Positions 11,336 through 23,289 of a DNA stretch of 64,000 nt are shown here, in pieces. The notes beneath the pieces were generated by a model, which made no database searches, had not been told where the DNA came from, and saw only the letters and a list, made by a program, of their open reading frames with translations. The DNA is taken from positions 13,304,269 to 13,368,268 of the forward strand of contig CM034127.1 in the NCBI GenBank assembly GCA_019914995.1, in the 5' to 3' direction. Position numbers and translations under genes: made by a program. The stretch is from Acanthochlamys bracteata. Lineage: Eukaryota; Streptophyta; Magnoliopsida; Pandanales; Velloziaceae. How positions within the stretch are numbered: position 1 is the first letter of the stretch; each line of letters begins with the position of its first letter.

Positions 11336-14300
11336 CTAACCTTCTTCCCGGCTTCTTTTCTTTGGAGTAAAGCCAATAGAAGGACTACTTTTGCTTCTCC
11401 ATACCAGTTTGCTTTGTTTATCATGTCCATGTGTCATGAATGAGAGATTCTGCATTGATTATTTAGACAACAGAGTTGCAGCATCATGAGCATATATACT
11501 TCAAATAAGAAAGATAGTGATGGCAATATACCTGTCTTGCTCTTTTGTCAATTGGTGTCCAAGATGGGCTAATAATGACAGATAAACCTTTCTTTTCCTT
11601 GGAGTTTGTATTTTGTTGAACCGTAACAGATTTACTCACTTTCTGTCCAACTCTTTTTCTCATCGAGTTGCCACCATGATACCTGAAAGTTTCAATAATG
11701 GATGGGCTTCTCTTGCTAGTGTACTTATCTTTGTTACTTGAAACCCCAGGACTTCTGCTGCATGTCCTGGTGAGGAGATTTTGCTGATGCAACTTTCTCT
11801 TTTCCTTAATCCTGTTCAGGAACTCAGACATGTAGTCTGAAGCCTGTTCCTGCCTTGAGGATGGAATCCCATTCATGGAAAAATCATTTCCACGAAGTGG
11901 TGACTCTGAGTTTTCACAATATAGTCCATTGAAGCTCATTTTGCGATCTTCCATGTGTTCAAGCTTTTCCTGGTGCTTCATGAGTGAATTATCCAGACCG
12001 CCTCCCAACCATTCACAGAATCTATCCTCTTTACTTAAATTCATCATTGAAGGTGTCTGCTTGTTTTGCTCTGAATTTAGCTCTGCAGAGGTTGGAAAAA
12101 TAGGATGAATGGCATCTGAAAATGCTGATTTAGTAACACGTCTTGTGCTAGTAGCTGCAGGTCCATTAGATGCCCTCAAGAAACATGGGTTCTGTGGAGT
12201 TGAAGGAAATTTCTCATGAGACACATTAAAGCAATGTCCACTGGATTCCTCATAGATGCTACTCCCAAGATTATTTTGTGGCTCCCTGAATACGTTCATG
12301 GTTGGTTGATCAATGTTATCAATCAGAGAAGCAGTAAACCTGCTGGTTTCACCTGTAAGTCCACACATAGTGGGTTTACGTCTCTCACTTCTTCCAAATA
12401 TTGCCTGAGCATCAAGAAATCTTGACTTAAATGGCTGCGATGGTTCAAGATGCTCAATGATGATACTATCTAATGTGCTTTGTGGTTCAGCATACAATGG
12501 GAAGTCAATTGGCATATTGACTAGCCTCTGCCTCTTTCTCTGTGAATGCAAGTTTTCTGTATTGACATCCGAATCTACCGAGGAACTGTCTGTCATTACA
12601 GATTTTGATTCCCCCAGCTCGCCGTATCTGCAAAGAGCACTAAACAGAGAAATACTTTCATCATTTAGATGATACTTTCCAATAGCCTCAATTCTAAGCT
12701 CATGCATCCACTCCAAAAATTCCACAAGCATACCACCACAGAAAAGAATTGCATGAGCTGACAGAGGATTTATTGAAGGAAACTTTGTTAGAAATGCTTC
12801 TCCTAGCGATTCTGATTCAGACATCATAGGAAGGCCTCGGTTACACCTAGCAGCATTCTTGATGCAATTCAGGGTTATCTCATCAGTCGATTCAGGCATT
12901 AATGAGCAGAACAGCTGCAAGTCAATATCCAAACTAGCAGCAGCTGCATAGAGTGCATCAGATGATTCCATTACTGCCCCCAAAAAGTTGACATCACCTT
13001 CAAATATCTACAAAAAATTAAAAATTATCATATTATTACACAAGCTCATGGTATATAACTTCCTTAAGTTCAAGAAAATTCTTATCTCTTAGAAAGGTAG
13101 CAGGAAACAATTAGCCAGCTTCTGCAGCATTTATGCAAGCATAAAAAAGGAAGAACAACAAAGAGAGAAAGCGCTTAGAGATAATAAAAGAGGGGCTCAC
13201 CATTATACATCCGCTAAAACAAAAACTGAGCGACAAAAGAATGTTGGTTGCAATGTTCTCCATAAATAATGGTATAGATGACTTTTCTGTTGCACCTCTG
13301 TTTTCTCTCGTATTAGGAGCTTCATACCAAACAAGGCAAACTGCAGCACTAATGATAAGGTCCAGAGGCAGATTAATGTCTCGCTCTACAACTTGTGCAC
13401 CTCCTTTTTCGGTAGCCAGTATCTTTTGATATGAACTTCTCCTGGATATAAGCATTTTTTTCTCGAAGTATTGAGTATTCACAATAATGACAACCTCAGG
13501 GGAAGAGCCTTCTGCGTTCACGTCGTTGAGCTTTGCAGAATAGGTCATGCTCATAGCAGACCTGTTGCTATGCGATATATCCTGCATACTTGAACATTCA
13601 AATGAATTGAAGACATCCTTGTCAACAGGAACAGAATTTAGTAGCCTTATCAGAGAATCATTTACCAAGATACCTCGGTGGCTAGGCATATATGGTAATA
13701 CCTTTTCCTGTAAATAACAAAGAACTTAATGAGCAGCAAGTTTCCAGTGTTGGTTCATTCAAAATACTTATAAAGCAATGTTAACAATATGCAAGTGATG
13801 ATCAATCTATTATTGGACATCGTATTTGGAATTAGAACTTAAATTAAAGGGACTACATGAAAGGATAATCCATAAGCTAGCGATCATCAATTTTTATGAC
13901 TGGATAATTTACAGTTAAGAATATTGAACTTTAGTTATAAGCCATATAACTTGGGATGATATTGGTGATCGGAGGAAAGTGTGTCCTTAGAGAAGTGTTA
14001 AACATGATCATTCGGTGGGTGGTAAATCCTCCTAACTGACTCAAAAGTCCACTATATTGCTTCACCATGATAACGGTAATCATTAAACTAACTAAAATAG
14101 TTAGACTGATAAGAGCCTTTCTGTTCAGAGCTACAAATAAAGAAATACTTAACGCATATCCTAAATTACTTTGGGCAACAAATAAGAATAGATAAGAATA
14201 AATATGCTAAATGGACACCAAAACTATGATCAATTTATCTACGTAGAAAACAAGAGACTACCGCTTCAAGAGGAAAGTTGGATAAGTCACATCCATCACA

Positions 14301-17300
14301 TATTGCCTTGACATGATTATGATTTTCCACATTAACTGTCAGGAAATGAACCTCCGGCAAGCCAGACAAATTTGGATAGACGTTGGGTAGTTTAGATGAA
14401 CCATGTGAACCTCCATATTCCAATATCATGTTAAATTTGCTAAAGGGAAATGAAGCCGAGAGATTCCTAGCAATGGAGAAAAGTTAAATGTTAGGTGTAA
14501 TTGTAAAAATTGAAAGGCAGAAGAAACTATTCTACAATTTAATTTTCATAATTTTGTGCACAGTCACAGATAATTATGAAAGATATATAACGGTGCATAC
14601 ACAAGTTTTGTTCACCTAACAATACATGACAACCAGCTACGAAAGACAATATAGCAAAAAGCACGCTATATCAAACATCTTTTACTTTGGTGTGCATTTT
14701 TTGCTCCTGTTCTTCTATATTGAGTACTTCGCAATACAGGGACCATAGAAAGCATAAACAGCACTTAATATAAAGGCCAGTGTTTCTCCAAATAATAACA
14801 GGGGTGAAAGATTGCACTTTTTTGTCAGCATAGATGAAATAATAGCGGGGAACAAAGCATCCTTATAAAGGAGAACTACTTTCTGCCTTAACCTTGATTC
14901 TCAAATGCATATTTAGAATGCACTAGATGTCACATAAGCATTATTTTCTAATATCTTTCAGATCATACAGACACTTCTAATTTCTACTATGACCTTCAAA
15001 GTAGCAAATCTTGTCCCTCATGAAGATATGTTGAAGATTAATGATTTAAAAGATTGGTACTCAAGACAAATTTAGGGCCTCAAAAAGGAAAAGGAAAAAG
15101 AGAAATTGCATTGAAATGAAGAAAATACTGAAATAGGCTACAAGTTTGGATAGTACTACAGATATTTCACCAAAGAAGAGCAGAAGTGAAGATTGACTTT
15201 CATACCAAATTCAACGTACCAACTAAACAAGTAGAGGGTAACAATATCAACCAAACGACTCAGTCTCAGGCAAAGTGTTCTAAACATCTTAATTTGATCC
15301 TACGATGAATAGACAGTATGCAATACATACCACTATGTTTCAATGTGCTTTTGAAACTTACTCATGAGATACTAGCAGCACATCAGCATGCTCCAGTGTT
15401 GCCATGGTTGAATTTATCAAATCCATAGTCATTGAGATATCGCTCAGTGTTGCAGGAACCTGAACAACTTTCAGTTGGCCTTTGGAGTTCATGGAAGTCA
15501 ACTTCAAATTCAGTGGCAACCAAAAAACTCTATCAGCTACAATTAAAACTTTCTTGTCATCTGAAAACACATTTGACATCAGTATATTTTGAATAAGAGG
15601 CAATGATGGATGTGATTCGATTTGCTGTTTCTCAGCTTTCAAGTATTCTTCCTTAATTAAGGACTCAAGAAGTCCCAGATTGTAAGACAGGTTAGGCACG
15701 TTTTTCGTCAAGTTGCTTAGATATAGATAAGCAACATGAATACCAAAGAAACATAATACATATGTCAACTGTTTAATAGCATATAGTGTGACGTATGCTT
15801 CAATATTCTTATTGTTACAGTTGGAGAAAGAGCTTCTATGTCCTTTACTGATTAGGTCCAAAAGCTTTTGCTTTGAAAGACTGGGGCAGACATCATCCGT
15901 AGTGGAAGATGAATACTTGCTCAATAAATCTTTGCAGTTTTCCAAACTGGACAAATAACTAATCCGGATCTTACCAACAAGTTGTAAGATGTTATCTGAC
16001 AGGATCAGTTGATGAACCTCAATACTCCAGTCTCCACTTGTTTCTTGCAAGGAATCATTCACCCCTTCTCTACCATTCAGCTTTTGGTCTGTATTTATGC
16101 TTCTATTGGCAGTATCTCTTCGAATGTCAAAGAAATAATTGAGTTCATTAGTATTGGACACTGATAGCAAAAAATTATTTTCTTCCCTAAGAGGCTGGCA
16201 GTGACTGCTGCTACTGTAAGCCATTTTTGTAGAATAAGGAGACTCGTGTACATGAGTACCAGAAAACTGAATCTCAGAATGCAGTTCCTTGTCTTTTAAA
16301 CAGTTAACTCTGCCTGGAGCATCATCCAAGAAATCAAGGTATGTAGCAGAGGCTTCTTGAACAGAGATGCAGTCAATTATAGTAGTCCTGATACCATGAT
16401 CCTCCATCTTCCTCATATAAGTGGAGCATATTTCACGGTTGCATGGACTTTCAAGCAAAGGATGCCAATCTAGATATATCCCATCACAAGCAGTTAAAGG
16501 GTGAGTTTTACAAACATGTAAAATATCAGCAATCATCTCAGAGGATGATTTCACCAATCCGTCATCAGAAAGAATGGGTGCAGGCAGTGTTTTGAATGTT
16601 TCATCCTCCAAAACCAGCATAGAACTTACAAAAGCATCATAGAGCACTCCTGTGGACCCGAAATCATCTTTAGATGCCAGTTCAGACATGTCCTCCATGG
16701 CAGCTAGTTTGGAAGTTTCAAATATGGGGGGCACATGAGGAGGATCAAGAACCTCAAGCTCCAGAAAACTGACAGAGCATGGAAAACTAGAACAGCCCCC
16801 CTCTGGCATAAATGGAACTATTACTGAATTCTTCTCCAGCAGCAATGTATCGTTGAGATTTATAATATCCATATCCAGAAGAGAATCAAGAGAGATATCA
16901 TTTTCTTGGAAAGATTGTTCAGAATGCCTGCAACTTGAAAGGGGCTCCAGAAAATCCACAGAAGTTGAACCCAGGATTTCTTCAGCATTAATTTCTAACT
17001 TACCAACTGAAGCATCATGAGAGCCTTCTACATTTGGAAGAAGGCAGTTGAATGCAACAGTAGTGGAACAAACATAGTCCAGCATGAAATCAATTTCATT
17101 TATTTCAAAACTGGGAAATTCCGTAATACGACACAATTTACCATCTGGAAAGGGACTTAGTTCATCTAATGAGGTATGGCCCAGATCAACACTGGAAAGA
17201 GAAACAGAAACAACTGACATTGCAAGCTCGTAAGGGTAAGGAGCTGTTACTTCCAACTCAATTTCAACAATACCCTAAAACAAAATCAATAGATGAGCTG

Positions 17301-19724
17301 ACAGGAATAAAATGTCCCTAGAAAGGACTTCAATGATATTAAATGCAAACACCAGCCAATGCTGCAAAGTTAACGCTTAACAATCCACACATAATCCAAA
17401 AGGAACAACATGTGAATAGATATCAAATAAAGTAGCGGATCACATATTGAAGGAATGACCTACAATACTATAGAGTCTACTAATCAAATGTCGAGATTAA
17501 ATGCTCAAATCCACACACAAAAACAATAAAAATAGGTGCTTTAAGAAAAGGTGCCATACATCTTCCATCTTATGCCTACAGTGTGAATAAAGTTGGCAAG
17601 CAGAAAAATAGATGTTACCACTCAAGACAAGCAACTCTACAAATACAACTAACCTCATTCGCAAATGGAACGAGATATTACCATTGGGAATGTAATATCT
17701 GGAACCTCAAAGTGGAGGTCAGATTTTTGTTCTTGAGGGGGGCCTGGAGCCTCTCTCTGCCAAAATATTGAAGGTTAAATCGAAAGGCCTGAACAATGTG
17801 TATCATGAAAGAAACAACTATAGAATCCTCAATGCATACTCTATACCATGATATTGTCCAGTTCCACTACTTCAAACTGGATTCTCTTTGATGGCCCCAT
17901 TTCCTGCATCCATGAAATGGATATTCTAAGCATCTTAAATATCCCTACTGAACAAAGAACTGAGGTGAAAATTACATCATTTGTATCCTGTATCCATCAA
18001 CTCATACATACCGGCAAATCAGATACAGAGTCCTGGAACATGTGTCCTTCACCCTGCAGCATTCCAGATAACACCTGCAGAAGCACACAGATAGTAAGGA
18101 TATGTAAGGACTTGTCGATAACAACACCATACCTTAAGAAATAGCTGACTTCTAGCATATGATTTGCTTATAATAAGGAATGATAGAAGTCTCTCTATCA
18201 GAACCTAAGAGGTTTGCTTCACATATGAAAAACAAGTAAGCAAAATTCTATTATTGAGAGTGGCATCTGTCACATGAGCTATAACCTCAAAATAAAACTA
18301 AGATGGATTTTTTAAGCAACAGAAATATAAACGGATAAAGAAAAGGCATTCCAACCACAGAATCTTCTCAAGGGCTCACAGTGAAGGTATGAACCTAAAA
18401 AAACAGTAGTCACAAACTAATTCCAGAGGTATCATCTATCATATGCTAAACAAAGGATCATAAAGAAACTTTTCAAGTAAAAACATAAGAAACTTATTCT
18501 AAAGAGAAACAGAGAGGTGTCTGATTCACCTCAGACACTTCAATTACTATCTGCAGTCAGATTCACCTCACTGACTTGAATAATAAAAAGTAATATATCA
18601 GTTCCTTATGACAGTGGAAAAGAAACAGCAAATTTCGTTCTGTAGTGATGAGAGAAATTGGCATACAAACCAAATAACTAAACAAATTAAAAATAAATAA
18701 AATCCACAATGGACCAATTCATAGCTTTAAGCATTCAAGATATGAACACCATACACTTCCACAAAATCCTTGTGGCATCCTTTCAAGTTGGGGCTACTTT
18801 TAAATTTCAACATAGTCCAATGAAGGGAAAAACAGACTGAGAGACTGAGATATTTAATTCAGACTAATCTCATTAAGTTCAGTTTGCATGTGGAGCAATG
18901 TCATGCTACAAATATCATAGACAAACACTCAAGTCCCAACATAAGAAAAACAATGAAACTGTAGACATGTCAACATAAACAAAAAACAGAAAGAGATACA
19001 TCCAAACCACCAATCCATAAACTACAGTTATATTTTAGCATAAGACATACATCTCTTATCACATACAGACACAAATTCCGACATACATGTTACAGTAGGC
19101 GCTACGAAACAGAAATCAAATGAGAAACAAACAGATCTCACTACCTTCATTTAAAATCCAAGCTATAAGACATTACTGATGTCACGGAAATCTCCCTTCA
19201 TATAAGCTATCACAAATACTTGCAAAACCAATCTTCAAACTCCATTAAACATCACGAATTGAAGTGGAAATATATAGATCTGCTCGAGTGGCTAGTTAAC
19301 TATAGCTATCCTGTATTCTTAATTGAAAACACAACCAACAAAAGAAAAAGTAAAAGACCACACACACACACACACACAGAGACCTATTAGAAACCTTAGA
19401 ACTCTCGATCTCTCTGCCTCGATATTCGAATTTCTCCCTGTCTGTCTCATCCAACAAACCAGCATCGGTAGCATCAGTAGTAGCCTGAAGCTTGGGAATA
19501 ACGTATCCGAGGAACTCCGACAAAGCACTTTCAAATCGGAAAGTATCTATTTCTTCCGAAATCGGAAGAAAATCACCTTCGGGAAGAGAAATCGCGCCGC
19601 CACGTGGAAGACTTGCATCAAGCAACTCCGACGGTGTGGGAACCGGTAGACAAACAGGGCAAAATCCAGCTAGAATTCCGGAGGCGGTGGAGAAGAAATC
19701 TACGGCGAGGAATCGAGTACGCAT
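11336..19724 (-). CDS. SHOC1: SHOC1/ZIP2, XPF-like meiotic crossover protein, 9 exons
   Basis: Exons, in transcription order, are 19724-19395, 18074-18012, 17903-17847, 17756-17682, 17274-15362, 14466-14262, 13707-13201, 13007-11532 and 11449-11336. They join to 1579 residues, close to the roughly 1590 of Arabidopsis SHOC1. The start MRTRFLAVDFFST is the family N-terminus. The central part (about 790-1090), with FNMILEYGGSHGSS and SRRSSYQKILATEKGGAQVV, is the XPF-like region that lacks a usable nuclease motif. A helix-hairpin-helix-like stretch (SESLGEAFLTKFPSINPLSA) follows near residue 1100. The C-terminus keeps TPIDKRARQ and SKLVWRS. In Arabidopsis, SHOC1 acts with PTD in class I (ZMM) meiotic crossovers in the nucleus. 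The region from about 1200 to 1450 is low-complexity and probably disordered. It is divergent from the LTI65-like gene. The assignment is strong; exons 2-4 are short but phase-consistent. Confidence 0.93.
19359..19378. repeat. (CA)10 microsatellite in SHOC1 intron 1
   Basis: A CA run of about 20 nt lies roughly 15 nt inside the intron from the SHOC1 exon 1 donor at 19394. It reads as (TG)n in the sense of the gene, so length changes could affect first-intron splicing. Confidence 0.85.
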
Positions 19725-20950
19725 CGCTCGATTGGATGGAACGGAGAAGAAGAAGAAGGTTAGGAGGGAAGAGAGGTTGAGTGGCTTTGGAAAGTTTCCG
19801 CGTGAAATTTTCGAATGGCGCCTGGATGAGTTGGGTGTTTATATACTGGTGTTATTTTGAATTCGGATCTGCGGTGACGTATGCTGATCTCCAGGAACAT
19901 CGTACGTTAGCCTGTGTCAGAAACTTTTGTCGCTTTGCTTTTTCTTGTTGGGCAGCCTGGCCTGGCTCAACCCATTGGGCCTAAATTTGCACTAAAGTGG
20001 GGGCTCAGTCGAACGTTTTTGGCCCAATAGCATCACTTGATAATTTCTGGTATCCATTTTCCCTATTCTCTAATAAGTTCGTTTCGATCATTAACGGCGT
20101 CATGATTGATCGTATCATGGATCAGATATAACATCACGAATATTGAAACAGGGACGTAGCTCATTTGGAATTAGCCAAAAAATTGCAATCCGTTATATTT
20201 CTAAGCATTAAACATCCCAAAAGAAATGTTATCAATCTCAAATGACATTACCAAACGCATTGACTCTTTTGTTCTCCGAGACGAACATGCCTTTCTTGTT
20301 CTAGTGAGAGCCAGGTGGCTCTCTATCCCTTCAGAACCGTCACCTGTCCTGCTTGTTGTTGTATGATTTTATAATCTAGAAAAACCAATTTTTTTCTTTA
20401 CCGGTTCATGTTTTCATACGACACCTTCAACACTTTATAAGATCTGAAACAATTTATTATCATTATGGGAGTCGCTTGCCAAGTAAGCAATCACCTATAA
20501 AATCTCTAAATTTTTGAAGGGAAACTTCACATAAAAAGAAAATGTTGAAGCTTTAATTTTGTTGACCCACAGATTGCCTGTCGGTAAAAGGAAACGAAGA
20601 TAACCAAAGCCATGATGATAACAATGCATAGAGGAAACAAAAGAAATCGTAGCATGAGTTCGGGATAGCTCTATAAATGAATTGCATCACCTTCCAAATC
20701 ACCACCGTAAACGTGTTAGTCCTTCACTCACAAACGTGGCGACTCAATAATCGCTCTCGTTCATTCCATTCCACGTGTTGTCGTAGCTGGCTCCTTTCTT
20801 CTCTTTTAAACCCCTCCCCTTAGCATTGCCGCTACCATAGAAGTTTTCAGATCAGAAGCTGCACAGTTCGTAAGCAATTTTTCACAAAAGCTGTTTTTGT
20901 TTATATATCTCAATCTCAAGAAGCAAAACAAATTTGTGTTTTAGCTTGCC
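19725..20950. promoter_or_regulatory. Divergent spacer between SHOC1 and the LTI65-like gene, with ABRE-like boxes
   Basis: The two start codons are 1226 bp apart and face away from each other. On the LTI65 side there are three ACGT-core boxes: ACGTG at 20711-20715, ACGTGGC at 20734-20740 and CACGTG at 20772-20777, the motif class bound by ABA-responsive bZIP factors. A TATA-like CTATAAATG lies at 20671 and a weaker TTTTAAA near 20804. On the SHOC1 side, TGGGCC/GGCCCA site II-type motifs lie near 19975 and 20022. Expected behaviour is ABA or stress induction of the LTI65-like gene, which I infer from the boxes and the family. Confidence 0.6.
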
Positions 20951-23289
20951 ATGGATACTGATTATGGTCAAGCTCAACTACAGCGCCCGGCTGGCTACGA
21001 TGAGAGTAAGTAAACCAACAATTGTTTATCAACTTCGAGATGCTGATGCTTTAAGTTTCATTACTAAACATTTTTTGGGATTTTGGTTAGCTGCTGGAAT
21101 GGAGGAGAAGTCTAAGAAGCCTTTGTTGAAGAAGGTAAAGGAAACGGTGAAGAAACCAGTTAGGAAGATCAAGCACTCGGTGGCCAAGAGGAAGAACGGT
21201 GACGACAGGACTACCGATGATAGCCTTACTGCATCGCCAGAGCCTGAAGAAGAAGAAGTGGAATACGAGGAGGACGATGAGGAGCAAGGAGTTGATCAGG
21301 GTGTCCATGGAGCCCCGGCAGGTATGCTTTCACTACTTCATTGATAAAGTCAGATTTGATACAATATGAAACAGGGCTATTCTATTGATTAGGATAGGAG
21401 AGCTATTGACAAAACATAACTAAATTATCTGAATTGAAGAAAGAAGGAGAGTACTAAGTCAGATAAGCATGACTTGTAGTGCTAATACTTACAAATTGAA
21501 GCATGCTGATGTTGTTGAGCTGGTTATGGTGCAGTCCGCGACACTGTGGAGGGTTCGAGAACGGTAGACAATGAAGGTTTACAGGGACGTGAACACCCTG
21601 CAGGCGGAGAGCAAGGAGGGATCCTCGGTCTAGGAAATCTCACGGGTAACACCCATGAAAATCCTACTGCTGCTGGAAGCGTTAACACAACTAGCACAGA
21701 AGAGAATCAGGGTTCTTTCCGCCCTACAGCAGGTTAAAATCTTGTAGATGCATCTTCTAAAGAGTTGCAGATAATATTGTGATCTGAAGTTTTACTTCGG
21801 AACCTTTGCAGGTAGAGAAGGGAGCCAATCCTTCGCTGAGCGAGTCCTTCCAGCGAATGACCGTCTCTGACAAGCCCCATCATGAGAACCAGGAAGAAAC
21901 GCTTCCTACTTCTCAAGATGTCAACACTGGCTCGCATGACCAATTCTCCTCTGCGCCAATGCAGGAGGATGGAAGCAAGCAGGTCAAAAGCAGTTCAGGG
22001 GAGTCACCGGCATCTGGGGAACAAATATCCAGAGAGCTTCCAACACAAGAACATAATCCTACTGATTCTTCACATACTCAGCCCCAGAGCTATACCAATA
22101 AGATCACCACCGTTGCTGCAGGGCTTGCCTCAACTGCGTATGCGAAGGCTGCAACTGCAGGATCAGTGTTGAAGGAGAAGGTTGCTGGCAGTCCCACTGC
22201 TCAGCAAACTAGCGCTGGCAGTGAACAACTTTCTTCTGGACAGGAAGGTACCGACCCATCGCAGCAGGGATACACCCAGAAAGTCTACTCTGCCATTGCT
22301 CCTGTGAAGGATCGTGCTGCTGCTCTGGCATCAACTGCCTATGGCAAAGCAGCAGGAACTGGTGCAGCAGCGAAGGAGAAGGTTGCAGGAACAACTAACG
22401 CCACTACTGGAGAGGGGCAAGCAGGAGCGAAGAGCACAATTGCTGACCAATCGCAGCAGGGATACACCCAGAAGGTCTACTCAGCTATAGCTCCTGTGAA
22501 GGATCGTGCTGCTGCTCTGGCATCAACTGCCTATGAGAAAGCAGCAGGAGCTGGTGCAGCAGCTAAGGAGAAGGTTGCAGGAACAACTACTGGTGAGGGA
22601 CAGGCGGGAGCTAAGAGCACCATTGCTGAGAAGCTGAAGCCTGGGGATGAAGAGAAGGCATTATCAGAAGTCATCTCTGAAATGCTACAGAGCAAGAAGG
22701 ACACGGCAAAGGAGAAGGCATACCAAGCCAAGAACATGTCAGCTGAGAAGGCATACCAAGCCAAGGATCTTACTGCTGAGAAGGCGTACCAAGCTAAGGA
22801 CATCTCTGCACAGAAAGCTGCGGAGCTGAGGGACAGGGCTTATCAAGGGAAAGATGTTGGAAAGGAGAAGGTAATGGAGCAAACAGGATTAGCCAAGGAG
22901 AAGGCAAATGAGTTGAAGGACAAGACCCATGAGGCAAAAGATGTAGGTACAGAGAAGGCGAGCAGCACCTCTACTCCGTACGTGGAGAAGATCAAAGGTG
23001 CTGTGACATCCTTGTTTGGATCTCGTGCTTCTGCTGATACCCAATCCCAAGGTTAGTGCCTGTCCAATGTTCGGAAGAAGTCAAAAACTTATGTTGAACC
23101 TAATATACTAATATAAGAACTATGTTTGAATCTACAATAAAATATAGAACGGCTGTTTCTAACATTGAGGTGATTTGTGTGTTGTTTTGCGCAGTTGCTA
23201 CTGAGCAGGGAACAACTCCAATTCATCAGGCATCAACTGAGGGGACAGAGAGCAGGCTCAGTCCGGACCAAAGTGCGCTAAGCAGTTGA
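20951..23289 (+). CDS. LTI65: LTI65/RD29B/CAP160-type stress protein, 5 exons
   Basis: Exons 20951-21005, 21091-21321, 21535-21732, 21816-23051 and 23195-23289 join to 604 residues. At 21812-21816 only the second AG (after GGTAG) keeps the frame open; the first leads to a stop. The protein is hydrophilic and has no membrane segment. In order it has a lysine-rich N-terminal segment (KKPLLKKVKETVKKP), an acidic run (about 73-88), two near-identical 46-residue repeats (about 310-356 and 374-420) with a weaker third copy before them, the family signature KLKPGDEEKALSEVISEML (about 433-452), and a tail of 11-residue EKAYQAKD-type repeats like group 3 LEA proteins. Arabidopsis relatives are induced by ABA, drought and cold and are thought to be disordered protectants. 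ACGT boxes upstream fit that regulation. Gene order next to SHOC1 matches Arabidopsis RD29B. Confidence 0.88.
22259..22588 (+). repeat. Duplicated 138-bp unit inside the LTI65-like coding region
   Basis: Copies at 22259-22396 and 22451-22588 are equal in length, offset by 192 nt, and differ at about 8 of 138 positions by my hand count. Each encodes 46 residues beginning SQQGYTQKVYSAIAPVKD. Frame and length are preserved, so the duplication is recent or kept similar by gene conversion. Confidence 0.85.
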
